Shown here: piece by piece, positions 11,751-21,963 of the stretch | Position numbering within the stretch: position 1 is the stretch's first letter | Layout of the letters: every line of letters begins with the position of its first letter | Assembly (NCBI RefSeq): GCF_050436995.1 | Contig: NC_134757.1 | Span: forward strand, 2,802,501 to 2,866,500 | Source: Anticarsia gemmatalis | Taxonomy: Eukaryota > Arthropoda > Insecta > Lepidoptera > Erebidae | DNA: 64,000 nt | Direction of reading: 5' to 3' | Translations under genes and position numbers: made by a program | Notes under the pieces: model-generated | Told to the model about the DNA's origin: nothing | The model's input: only the letters and a program-made list of their open reading frames with translations | Database searches by the model: none

Positions 11751-12179
11751 AGATGATTTGAAGAACGAGTGAGAAATCATATAATAAAGTCTTTAAATTA
11801 AAATTCGTGGCAAGCTAAATGACTATCGACAGGGTAAAGCACTGCCATTGTCATTTACGTTTTAAAACAGGCAAAACCGTTGGCGTAAGCTAGCAATAAA
11901 TATCTTTATCTCAAACAGCTAAGGTACTAAGGAAACGCTTAACTTTCCCGAATAAAAGAGCTCTTTACATAAACTTAGCGAAGGTACTGCTAAATCAAAC
12001 CTTATCTTTTGAGCACTAAGGTTCGTTTTCAAATAACGACTGGTAAAGTACAGTCGTAATCAAAGGTTTAATATTTGAAAAACAAAAACAGGAGTTCTAT
12101 TTTCAATGTGAAACGAAATACCTCCTCAACTTCCTAACTCCAGGCAACCTCTGAAAACTTCCTAAGAGAAAACTCAGAA

Positions 12180-12300
12180 AATACTTTTTGAGCGGACCCA
12201 GGATTCGAACCCAAGACTTCTACGCACCAGTCTCAAACACTACAAAGACAGTCTTGTGATACATCAAGAATACAAGGTAAAAGAAGCGTCACAAGTAAAT
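12180..12300 (-). mobile_element. tRNA-like SINE head, degenerate
   Basis: The minus strand shows GGGTTCGAATCCTGGGTCCG, a good B box, with a weak upstream A-box region. No acceptor stem can be drawn, so a real tRNA gene is unlikely. Confidence 0.5.
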
Positions 12301-12393
12301 TTCGTTCATTCAAATCATTTAAGAAAGTTTCAAAAAACGAGCGTGGCCCTTAAAATATAATCAAACCCGTTTATATTTGTAATTTATAATAAA

Positions 12394-12440
12394 CTAGCTG
12401 ACCCGCGCAACTTCGCTTGCGGCACAAAAGAGAGAATGAG
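12394..12440 (-). mobile_element. Helitron-like 3' terminus
   Basis: The minus strand ends GCAAGCGAAGTTGCGCGGGT CAGCTAG, identical in its core to the copies at 436, 17220 and 55642. T follows CTAG. The interior beyond about 12440 differs from those copies, so this is either a different member sharing the 3' end or a truncated one. Confidence 0.7.
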
Positions 12441-12770
12441 TCAAAAATTTTTTGTTCGTGACGTGAATCAAAATGGATTGGTAAAACATTTTTAATTATA
12501 CAACTACACGACGATGTTTCCTGAAAAGAGGTCAGTAATCTTTCCAATTGTCCTGTTTGATCCCGAACAATATAATAGAATAACATCTCTTTTAAAGAAT
12601 TATTCCTTCCTGGAAGGTTCTGCTTGAGTTTTATTCTTTTAGGACCGATTTTCCCTCTTCCTTTGATAGATAATTTTATTCCAGGAAATATGTTTGCTGT
12701 GTTTATGATATATGGAGAATAATCGTCAAAATATTTAAAACCATTTCTCTATTGGCGTTTTCTGTACTTC

Positions 12771-12940
12771 GATCCTCTACCACTATCGACTACCGATAAC
12801 CGGCTAGCTACCGAAATTTTGACATTTAGAATGTACTGCCAAAATCATTCCTACGACACCCGTCAGAGGCGCTGATCAGATTTTCATACTTTTCTCGATG
12901 ACAGGTTGGTTGTCGGTAGTCGATAGTAATAGAGAATTGA
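12771..12940 (+). mobile_element. MITE-1 copy A
   Basis: It carries the family core GACATTTAGAATGTACTGCC, CGTCAGAGGCGCTGATCAGA and TTTTCATAC. The outer 25 bp are inverted: CTCTACCACTATCGACTACC on the left, against GGTAGTCGATAGTAATAGAG on the right. Related copies are at 18322, 24861, 27613, 37618, 58462, 60752 and 63011. It has no ORF. Confidence 0.8.
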
Positions 12941-13121
12941 GCCACTGACGATAAGAATTAACCTCAATTACACAATATTTAATTTCATTTAGCAAACTTC
13001 CTGGAGACATTGTAAATAACGGCTAAATCTGTAAAAAAAAATCATATTAATATTTTTTTAGAACCAGCGCGGCGTAGAGAGTCATTTTAGAAGATTTTCT
13101 GGAAGAAAAAGGGGCGGGCCT

Positions 13122-13373
13122 ATGCCGTGTAATGGCAAAAAGGGGGCTGATAAAAAACCTTCAGTAGCACAAAATCATATGGCATTCATAGCATGGAAAA
13201 GGACGAGAGAGGAATTATTTAGCAAAAACTTAGGTGCTAATGCAATTGATCTTGTTTTATATACTTCTTCAACCAGAATCAGAAATGCAAAGCCGCAGGC
13301 AATATTAAGGAAATATATTCCTTCAAGACTTCGTATACAGTATCTTAGTACTACCAGTCATTCTAAGCTATAA
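13122..13373 (+). CDS. Unrecognised ORF, 83 codons
   Basis: The frame begins MPCNGKKGADKKPSVAQ and ends at TAA. It is rich in Lys and Arg and has no membrane segment, zinc-binding cluster or domain I recognise. Codons are less AT-biased than in surrounding chance ORFs, and the start lies just after a locally GC-rich stretch (GGGGCGGGCC). It sits between MITE-1 copy A and a TGACGTCA motif at 13421. No polyadenylation signal stands out and no splice structure could be linked to it. It could be a single exon, a relic of a transposon protein, or chance. I would not assign a function. Confidence 0.2.
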   Translation: MPCNGKKGADKKPSVAQNHMAFIAWKRTREELFSKNLGANAIDLVLYTSSTRIRNAKPQAILRKYIPSRLRIQYLSTTSHSKL

Positions 13374-13440
13374 TATGTGATGAATTGAGCAGTATTAGCG
13401 CGAGGCCAGGCCATCAATCGTGACGTCATGATGAAATATG

Positions 13441-14790
13441 ATGACGTAGCGATCTAACCACGCGCTTGCCAAGTCACGTTCCGTGTGAGCACGACTGTAC
13501 CGTGAAGAAAGGCTTAAGTGTGTAAGAAATCGATGGGTGCTTAAGTCGTTTTGGAATTAAGAATTTGTTGTTGAAAGTTAATTTTTCAATACCAGCTTTT
13601 GCTGTTCTAAAGATTCAAACATACTTACATATACTTGTAATTCCTCAAGATTATTGTATAAAATTCGAAACCACATAGCTCTAGAAAGTACGAGAGAAAC
13701 GAAACCTATTTTAACCACCGAATATTTTAATTTAACGAGTACATCTACAATTGTGTATTAAAACTTGTTTTTATTTATTCTTTTATTTTACGAGTATGTC
13801 CAAAATTTTCCATTAAAACTGCTATTTGGTTGTAGTTATAAGAAGGTTTTTATTATCCAGTCTAAGCCTTACTCCGCTTATTTCTTCCCAACTCAATAAC
13901 TACTCAACTAATATAAAATATCAGTAACTATACAGACGTACAGAAGAACAAATTGGTAAACATTTATATCAATAAGAGTGATGATTAACGGTGGTTCTCG
14001 ATCATGACGAGGCGTAAATTCAACGAATAGATTTATCACACTCCATGGAAATATTTTTTCTTACCAATATCTGTATCACATTCGTTATACTCTTCACGCC
14101 TTATTTTTTTAAGGCAGACATATTTTTGGTCTATCTTTACTTCGCCAATTTTAAGATGATTTAATACACGGACTAAAGATCTATTAAGTTTCAAAACTAT
14201 TAAATTAGTAAAAAAAACTACGTATGTATATTTCGTGACTGTCAAATATTTTGTTTTTTTTTTATCGGTACGCCAAGATTTTACTTTATTTTTAACTGAA
14301 TCAAAAATACTAAGTATAGCCTGATTCTAGAAAAAGAGACACATTTCACTAATATCTCATTCCCTAAGTACTATATAATATATAACTTAGAGTCATAGAC
14401 CGGGTAGATCGGTATTTGCTTTGACAAAAAAGCCTTGTTGTTTAAGAAAAATATACCAACTTGACTACATAAATGTAGATTCGTTTATAAATCATAATAT
14501 TAGCTGGTACATAATATATTTTATTAAATCCAAGATTAAAAGATGAATGAAGCTCAGTAGAGAGAGGTCTCAGGTGTTCTTAAAAATGATGAGGGTCTCA
14601 ATAAAGGATTTTCTTTGACAATGAAACGGTAAGAAATGTAAAGAAGCCTGAATATAAGAGCCCTTGAGTTGCATAGACCTCTTGTGAAAGATACTGATTA
14701 ATGTTTTAATTATTATATATTTTTCTTTATTAGTTCATCCTTTTAAGTATTTATAGTATGGTTTTGTTTTGTGACTTATGGCTACTAAAA
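13441..14790. other. AT-rich DNA, no gene
   Basis: No repeat signature or coding region could be supported. A minus-strand ORF near 14036-14245 is typical AT-rich noise. Confidence 0.4.
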
Positions 14791-14811
14791 CTATTATCTT
14801 TAAAATATATA

Positions 14812-15116
14812 TATGTTCTATACCATTGTCCCACGCTAGGTGGGGTCGGCACAACATGTTTTCCTCTTCCACTCATCCCTTTCAGCCGTCAACTCTGTAT
14901 TCACCCCTTTCTTGTTCATATCCTCTTTCACACAATCCATCCATCTCTTTTTTGGTCTTCCTCTACTTACATGTCCGCTTACATTCATATTCATCACTCG
15001 TCTCGTAACATGGCTTACTTCTCTTCTCATGACATGTCCATACCATGATAGCCTCCTACTCTCTAGCTTTTCTGTGACTGCCGCAACTTTTAAACTTCCT
15101 CGAAACTTCCTCGAAT
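14812..15116 (-). mobile_element. 5'-truncated RTE-type LINE insertion
   Basis: A LINE tail is inserted on the minus strand between two perfect 21-bp direct repeats, 14791-14811 and 15117-15137 (both starting CTATTATCTTTAAAATATAT). These are target-site duplications left by target-primed reverse transcription. The insert is about 305 bp. It has a severe 5' truncation, an open C-terminal coding piece, and a very short 3' UTR running into an AT repeat. That layout is usual for RTE elements. Confidence 0.85.
14836..15114 (-). pseudogene. RTE LINE ORF2, C-terminal fragment
   Basis: About 92 codons are open from the 5' truncation to a TAG stop, with no frameshift. Landmarks on the minus strand are a WYGHVMRR block, a VTRRVMNM block, then GRPKKRWMDCVKEDM, and finally CADPT before the stop. 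These are the conserved C-terminal signatures that follow the reverse transcriptase domain of RTE/BovB-like LINE proteins (family knowledge). The endonuclease and RT domains are absent, so the piece cannot function. The clean frame and perfect flanking duplications suggest insertion was fairly recent. At the truncation point, CGAGGAAGTTT is tandemly repeated twice. Confidence 0.85.
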
Positions 15117-15137
15117 CTATTATCTTTAAAATATATA

Positions 15138-15904
15138 CATATTATTATTTTGTGTAAGTAAAAGAAAAAAAATCTTACTGGAACAAAAATGGACTTGTTT
15201 CATTGAAAAAATACATTGCAATACAATATGCAAAAACGTGAGAGAAATAATAAATAATGCCTCCTACGCGATTCATAGGTAGTGAAATAGGAACTTATTA
15301 ATAGCAGAATTAAAAGACATATCACCTTTATCTATTTTTAGATAGAATTTTTTCTCATAATCACACTCTTAGTGAGTAAAATCGCTTATGATGAAAGCAT
15401 AAAGTCTATCTTAAACTAGGCACAATATACTTTTTTAGGACTTACTTTTTAACAACAGGAAGGCCTACTAAATGAGCATACAGCACATAAATCTCATATC
15501 TCAGCATCGTTCCTATACAAAGTTACAGAGGATTTTGTGGCTAGTATTTTTATCCCACGACACAAAAGTATGTTCCGGACCCTTTTGTGGTTCGGTTCCG
15601 TTCAAGATAAGCCTCTTGTGGCTTGGAGACTTAAAGACCTTAGTACGCCTTTATTTTAAGGGACTTCATTATGTTCCCGCGAAATGTAGCTTAATTATAT
15701 TTTGAAAGTTGACTTGTGTTTGTTTTTGGGTTAATTTGAGGTCACTTCTCGTAGTACATTTACATACATGTATGGTGCTAAATGAGGACTGAGTATATTG
15801 TTGAAGAACATAAAATTAAAACAAAATTATTACTTTATCCATGTTGTAGTAAAGTAGGCACATGTTAAAACGTTTCATTAAATTTATAGTGTGGACTGCA
15901 ATGA
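15138..15904. other. AT-rich DNA, no gene
   Basis: No supported feature. A short plus-strand ORF at 15472-15705 has no recognisable domain. Confidence 0.4.
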
Positions 15905-15965
15905 TAAATTAAGTATGCCCGTTATACCCGAAGGTATAGGCAGAGGTGTATAAAATACACCCACA
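15905..15965 (-). mobile_element. SINE type 2 tail fragment
   Basis: The minus strand shows CGAAATGTGGGTGTATTTTA, then TATACACCTCTGCCTATACC, then TTCGGGTATAACGGGC. This is the 3' tail of the type 2 family, without the head. Confidence 0.6.
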
Positions 15966-16014
15966 TTTCGCAATTAACTAAGTTTAATATAAAATTCAAT
16001 AAATTTAACCCATT

Positions 16015-16095
16015 AATGTCTCACTGCTGGGCAAAGTTTTCTTCCATTATAAGGGAGGGTTTGAGACCTTAAATACACTACAACCAAGTGCGAGT
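16015..16095 (+). repeat. Dispersed repeat R5 (CACTGCTGGGCAAAG)
   Basis: The order TCTCACTGCTGGGCAAAG, AGGGAGGGTTTGAGACC, CCAAGTGCGAG matches copies at 51345-51440 (plus) and at 61105-61205, 24627-24665 and 25433-25510 (minus). I know it as a very common lepidopteran repeat, but its class is uncertain. Confidence 0.65.
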
Positions 16096-16673
16096 GAGAG
16101 ACAAAGTTCCAGTTTAAATTAACACTATATACTAAAATAACTGCATTATTAAACAACCTTTCGTTTTAACTACAAATACCGAAGAAGATTTCTCGTATTC
16201 CGTCAACACAATTAGCGGATACCGTCTCACGGTTCATGCACAAATCCGGATGATCCGGCCGACCACTCAAAACGTTCCATTATCCCATATGATCCCATAT
16301 ATAGTTGTCAGCAACATCGCTATGAATGTAGTTGATACTTTCACCTTATATAATGCCATCACCTTGTATGTTTGGACCAATTTGATACTTTAATGGGTGA
16401 ATGTTGAAACCGTTGAAACTTTATGTAGGTCTTAATATTACATGTTTTTATTACTTTGACGATAGTGACTGGATAACAATTAAAAATGTAGGTATGATGC
16501 GTCAATGTACGATTGTTAGCGATATACTTTTAACCAATTTTATAAATACTTAGACGAGCGGCCACCTACGACTTTTTCGCGTAGACTTTAGTTTTCCCAT
16601 TTTCAAACTATTTTTTTATTGCTAAACTTTCATATAAACGTTTTTCAACCGTTTCACCTCCGTCGGGGTGCAA

Positions 16674-16730
16674 TTATTATTTCTTCGAAAGTGTAAGAGA
16701 GCACCTCTTTCACTTTCGAAGAAATAATAA
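16674..16730. repeat. Long perfect foldback, possible small-RNA hairpin
   Basis: The 20-bp arm at 16674-16693 (TTATTATTTCTTCGAAAGTG) is the exact complement of 16711-16730. After one T/T mismatch the stem continues with AAGAG/CTCTT, leaving a 5-nt loop AGCAC. The full 57-nt foldback has a microRNA-like size. It may equally be a short MITE or snap-back product. Confidence 0.85.
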
Positions 16731-17219
16731 ATACATGCTTAATTTCTTGCGTCCAGTAGTCTTGGCTGTGCGTAGTCTGTCAGTCAGTCACACACATTAG
16801 TAAGAATTTTAAATTTATAGGTAATTTTATATATTATTATATGAGTAGGTATTAGAATATTATACATTAAATTATGCATACAAAAATCTTTACGATAGCG
16901 TTGATAAATGGCGCTATAATCCAGGTACGAGATTCTGCCAAAAGAACATCGGGCGTTTTTTACCCGATTTTTTAAAAGTCGCGAACATAAACCAAAACCT
17001 TTTTAAATGATAGTGTTTGCAATCATATTTAATATTGTGTAGTTATTTTGATTCACAATAATGGGAAAATGGAAATAATTAGTAAAATGAAAATCATATT
17101 TTAAGTTGACTATTTTTCCTAATTACTAAACGACCGCTCAGTAAGTTAAAATATCATTCCGTGGTATTTTTGTAAACCCAATCAGACTAAATCCGTCAAG
17201 TTGATGTGCATCTATACTA

Positions 17220-17507
17220 TCTATACTAATATTATAAAGCTGAAGAGTTTGTTTGTTTGTTTGTTTGTTTGTTTGTTTGTTTGTTTGTTTGTTTGTTTGT
17301 TTGTTTGAACGCGCTAATCTCGGGAACTACTGGTCCGATTTGAAAAATTCTTTCAGTGTCAGATAGTCCACTTATCGAGGAAGGCTATAGGCTATATATT
17401 ATTACGCTACAACCAATAGGAGCTGAGTACCAGTGAAAAATGTTACAAAAACGGGGAAAATTATAATTCTCTTATGTGACGCAAGCGAAGTTGCGCGGGT
17501 CAGCTAG
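17220..17507 (+). mobile_element. Non-autonomous Helitron-like element, 288 bp
   Basis: It starts TCTATACTAATATTATAAAG (preceded by A) and ends GCGGGTCAGCTAG (followed by T). The hairpin CGCAA-GCGAAG-TTGCG lies just before the end. A (GTTT)n tract near the 5' end is expanded compared with other copies. The terminal TAG is the in-frame stop that now bounds the transposase piece downstream. TCTATACTA occurs once more immediately upstream (17211-17219). Confidence 0.9.
17247..17307 (+). repeat. (GTTT)15 microsatellite inside a Helitron
   Basis: About 15 uninterrupted GTTT units span 61 bp. The same tract is only about 4-5 units long in the Helitron copies at 436-674 and 55642-55892, so this copy has expanded. 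Confidence 0.95.
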
Positions 17508-17771
17508 TGTTTAATACGAGGCAGAATACAGTCCCGTCACATAAGAGCAAAACGCTATTATACATATCTACTAATAAATCCGGCATTGCAGGGAAGACAA
17601 AGCCTCGAGGGCTATTACTGTTCCTGTATACACGGCCGCCGCACTGTTGGGAGTTGCGCGCACATCGCCAGTGTGGTATACTTTTTATCTTGGGCTGTAT
17701 ATCAAGACGAATTTCACACACCTGCGGCGTTTTTAGACGAAACTATTTTAGATTTAGATGCAGCAGAATAA
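17508..17771 (+). pseudogene. Transposase C-terminal piece with SWIM-type zinc finger
   Basis: An open frame of 87 codons runs from the base after the Helitron's terminal TAG to a TAA. Residues 38, 40, 50 and 52 form C-x-C-x9-C-x-H, the SWIM zinc-finger pattern, within YYCSC and RRTVGSCAH. Upstream is a basic stretch with QSRHIRAKRYYTY, and downstream an acidic tail ending LDLDAAE. This layout recalls the C-terminus of DDE-type transposase-like proteins in insects and cnidarians (possibly DDE_Tnp_4/ISL2EU-like). The zinc finger is plainly visible; the family is inference. The frame is cut at its 5' side by the Helitron, and no start codon remains. It lies between inverted ends at 16941 and 18007, in the orientation expected for that element's gene. 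Confidence 0.6.
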
Positions 17772-18321
17772 AAGTTAAGAGAAAAATATGTTGTTTTAAT
17801 TATTTTTTATTCCTTTTTTCCTCTTCAATTATTGCCCAAAAATCTTTATAAATATTTTTTAAATGTCCATTTTCTCCTTATTGCCACGACCCACAGATAT
17901 GGGAACTATACCATTGTAAACTAGATTTAATTGCCTATCCACCGTACCTAATTTTATTTTTGTTCGCCGTAGGTAAGTGTCCCATACAAAAATGCCCGAT
18001 GTTCTTTACGGTATATTTTTTACCATTCCAAAGTACGAATAACCCATGGTAGCCAAATTCGGCAACATCTACACTACCCAAACGACTTAATGGACAATCC
18101 TGGATGTGATCCAAACCTACGAGATAATGCTGAGATATAGTCTGGCATTAGAACATGTCTTGTTTGCTATAAATACTCAACTTTCACATAAACTAGGTTA
18201 GAAGAATAGCAATTTGGTGTAGGTAATAACTACCTGAATGCAGCTATAAAATTAAAGTCAGATGAAAACGGAGCTTGTTCTTGTTTAAACTATTTTAGTT
18301 TTTTTACAGTTACGCAATTCT

Positions 18322-18463
18322 GGGCAGTCAAGTATCGTAAGTTTGACATCTAAATTGTTCTGTGTTAATAGTTCTTACGGCGGGCGCCCGCTAGAAGCGC
18401 TTATCAGATTTGCATACAAAATTTATCGCTATTTAACCGGTGATCAAAAGTCCATAGTGGTAC
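18322..18463 (+). mobile_element. MITE-1 copy B
   Basis: Blocks in family order: GGCAGTCAAGTATCG, GTTTGACATCTAAAT, CGGGCGCCCGCTAGAAGCGC, CAGATTTGCATACAAAATTT, then a decayed ATCGCTATTTAACCGG and CCATAGTGG. A short ORF overlapping it (18343-18621) is a chance frame over this element. Confidence 0.7.
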
Positions 18464-19149
18464 ATTTTTTATTGAATTTGTTTTACCATCAACGGCTCTT
18501 TATTTTACTGAAGCTTTTGTTGAATGACTACCGTCAAAATTATCTCCTAGTAGATACGACTACAAATAATTTCCTGAAAAAAATGATTTTCACAATGTTA
18601 CTTTTAATATCAAACGATTAATACAAAAATATTTAATCGTTTTATAAAAATGTCATACTTTTAAAATTCTCACTTATAACCATCCACCATCCACCAGTCA
18701 AGAACTGATCCAAGATTTATTCAATAGTCAGAAATTATCACTTCATTTTCAACAGTTCACAGTATCAAAGGTACAATAGATGACAATCGGGCGTCGATGA
18801 GACATACCAACACAATCGCTGTGAAATTGTTCGGAAGCTTCGGATAACGACCCGATGGTATTAACTACAGACGTTCACAGTAACGGCGTCGTTGATGTAG
18901 TAATGGACTATGTATTTAAGGTAACTATTTAAGAAAGAAGACAATTAAAACAATTAACTATTTGACTTACCCCCGGTTTATTTAGCGGTAGTTTATTTAT
19001 TCAATAAAATTTAAACTCATATAAAAAAACACTATTGAATAGATAAACTACCCTTAAAAGTACTTAGAAACCGGAGGTTAATGATTTTTGCCAACGTGAA
19101 TTATTTGTTAATTAAGATAATCCACTGTCTGTAATAATGTGAAAATTAT
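18464..19149. other. AT-rich DNA, no gene
   Basis: Nothing recognised. Confidence 0.4.
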
Positions 19150-19330
19150 TAATGTGAAACACGGACACAAAGTATGTATCCGTATGTTGAGAAACAATTA
19201 CAAAGTACACCCAAAGCCGGGAATTCAGTATCACTCACTATTCAACTACCCATTCGTGTTTAATCAAATGTGTAATCGAACCTAAGACTTCTCGAATGAG
19301 TAAGTCTTAACTACTGTGTAAAAGAGTATT
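19150..19330 (-). mobile_element. tRNA-derived SINE, type 1, strongly decayed
   Basis: The minus strand shows CACAGTAGTTAAGACTTAC, AAGTCTTAGGTTCGATTAC and a distal block GGCTTTGGGTGTACTTTGTA. Spacing is compatible with the 1500-1718 copy, but identity is low. Confidence 0.5.
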
Positions 19331-21920
19331 TTATTACCTCCCAGCGTAAGAAACTGGAAATAAATATCTCCCGAAACTTAATAAATAGTCACACCGTAGA
19401 TCACAGGAAATGGGAAGAGTCACATACATCACGGTGACCTCAAAAGCCTTTACCTCCCAAAGAAGGAAACATGAGTGACACAAAAAAAATCTCTTTGTTA
19501 AACCCTCCCCTTTTCGATTCACCCCCTAGCCTCTGTGGGGGGTTGTCAAGCAAATTTATGTCCCTGCGATTAGTTGAATGCTTTTTAAATCGACGTCGTT
19601 GGCTAAATAATGGGCTTAGACGGTATCTGGATGTATTGTCACTGTTTTAAAGGGACGTAAAAAGGTATGGGAATTTATCGTAATGTAGGGACAATGAAAT
19701 AAGGCCGTAGATTTGGTGAAAAAAGTACATATGCCGAAACCACATCCTCCTCCATATTTTCAAAATATTTCATTAAAGTATTCCGTACTAATTATTATGA
19801 AACGAATTATTTGTTCGTCTGTTAAATTTTCACGACTGAAGTGCAAGTTTTTGTGACATTTAACATAATCAAAACCGTAGGCAAATATAAGACTGGCCCG
19901 ACTTCGTCCCGCTATAGTGCTATTTCATTCAGTTGATTCCATTGCCGTAGGTATTTTGATCCTACCGATCCCATACAAACATTGTACTGACAGTAACATA
20001 TAAAAAAAATACAATTAGTTTAGTTGTTCAAAACTTATGCGCGTACATACATTTTGGTGATTTATTTTTATTTATATATAAAATAGATGTTTTAGTTCTG
20101 TCCTATATATTAACACACGAGCGGTACCACGTAAATCAGCTAATCTTTAAATATGTGGTTCCGTTATCATTCTGAGCGGTAATAGCTCACTACCGCCTGT
20201 AATTTTTAAAGCCAATAAGGTAGTGGTGTTGGCAAGAAATAGGGGGTGAATGAGTAATAAATAGGGGTGTGAAAGTAACATATAGGGGGCGGAATGCAGA
20301 GTAATGAATTTGTCCCTGTCTTTGTGTAGATAAGTATTTGTTTGGACGGAGCCAGGGTTTAAAATCGTTTCAAATAATTTATAGTATTGCTAGGTTCTTT
20401 TATTGGTTTTCTTTACTTTAGTTCCAAATATATTTTTAGTGCTGCGACTGTGTTTTTTAAAAGTATTTTATTCAACCAATTTTATTCTGGGTATGTTTTA
20501 TTCAAATAGTGATTAATGGATTATTTAATACTCTTAAGGTATAGTTACTTTTTAATAGTAAATGATAAAAATGAAAATAAAAGATATTACACAGTACAAA
20601 AGTAACTTCTGATTTAGAGTTGATTTTGACGCGAAAAAGTATTTGAGTATCTCATTCATAAACAATTATTTACTATTTGAACTTTTACGACGCAATTCCT
20701 TTTTTAGAAATATCCATGATGAAAGCAATTTATTTCAAATAAAATTCATCGCAAGATTGTTTTAGAAACCGAAAAAACAATTCACCTTATAATTCAACTC
20801 ACTAAAACATCCATCCTTACCCAAATCAAGAACCAAAAGCCAAGACGTTACAGGAACATTTTTTTAATTAAAGAAAGCAAACGTAGGACTGAACGAGGTC
20901 GCCTTAATCCCCCCATTTTCACCCCCTAGGGGTAAAAAATGACAGCTTACAGCCGGACGACCAAGAATTGGCGGTGACAGTTTAATGAAACCTTCTTAAA
21001 GAATATTGCTGAAATTTTTATTGTGAAATTTTAAAGGTTCGTGTATCGTTTTAGGCCTTTGGGGTATTAGGTGTCGATTTTTTTGGGAAGAAAAGTTATG
21101 AGAGGCTTTTAAGTTTTAGTATTATATATAAGAGGTGGGTGGCTGCTAGTCATGAACTTAAAAGGCAAGCCTAAGTTTCAAATTATAATTTATGAAAATG
21201 CAGTAATATATGTAAAATGAAGGTAATAAGGCGTAACAATAACGTCATTACGCAGTAGTTTATGGTAGTCACCTCGTCACCATAACTGTACGTTATAAAT
21301 TAGATGCCCACGCGGAGCACATTAGAATTAACATGTTTCTATAACGTTTTAACTTTTTTTATAAAAATTAAAAAGTAAGCACTGAACGAGCTATGAAAAA
21401 AAAAACAAATTGCTTGTTTCATTTTAAAAACAATGTATGTATCAATGTGCTTCCTTATCATTTTTTTACGTACAATTTCTCAATTATTTTTATATGTATG
21501 TTATTATTAGATCCTTAATATCAGTAATTATTAGCACATAAGCTGTTGTTCATATTCACGTAAAAAAACACCAAAATAAAACATTAATAATAAATAAAAA
21601 AGTGACAAGTAATAATTATGACGACTTATTCAACCCCGAGTAAATCGCTGAGTCACATCGAAAGACATTAACTTCCCCCAATCAGACCGGCGAGGATAAT
21701 CAAAGGAAACAATATTATTATACGTCTTTGTACTAAAGCAATAGCACTGTGTGTTGGATTAATTCCAAATGGACCAACGACCGGAGTTGAACAATGGGGA
21801 TGTTTCCAAGGTAACAGAACTGAAATTATAATTACTCTGCCAGTCAGATATTCTTTTAATAAACCATTTCTGTCCCACTGCAGGGCATAACAAGCATTAA
21901 AGTTATGGAATGGGGGCTAA
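19331..21920. other. AT-rich DNA, no gene or clear repeat
   Basis: No exon-like ORF. Occasional C- or G-rich runs occur (19500-19550, 20220-20290 and 20910-20945), without coding or repeat signature. A fragment TCCCACTGCAGGGCATAAC at about 21872 resembles repeat R5. Confidence 0.4.
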
Positions 21921-21963
21921 TGACGTCACGGTGTGGTACATTTTGTACTCTAACGTGACGTCA
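21921..21963. promoter_or_regulatory. Paired CRE-like palindromes in an inverted repeat
   Basis: TGACGTCACG at 21921-21930 is the exact complement of CGTGACGTCA at 21954-21963, 23 bp apart. Each contains TGACGTCA, the CREB/ATF consensus. Regulatory function is inference; the pair could be the ends of a tiny repeat. Confidence 0.4.

Larger units (their letters stand above)
16941..18007 (+). mobile_element. Decayed DNA transposon with nested Helitron
   Basis: The outer ends are inverted. AAAGAACATCGGGC at 16941-16954 is the exact complement of 17994-18007. A second matched block, GCGAACA at 16981-16987, pairs with TGTTCGC at 17961-17967 at nearly the same depth, so the arms are about 47 bp with divergence between blocks. 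Inside, near the right end and in plus orientation, lies a transposase C-terminal piece (17508-17771). A Helitron occupies 17220-17507. Without the Helitron the element is about 780 bp, so most of the transposase is deleted. A target duplication is not obvious. Confidence 0.65.

Noticed and set aside
12195..12270. A tRNA gene on the minus strand
   Set aside because: The B box is good but the rest cannot fold as a cloverleaf. It resembles the other SINE heads.
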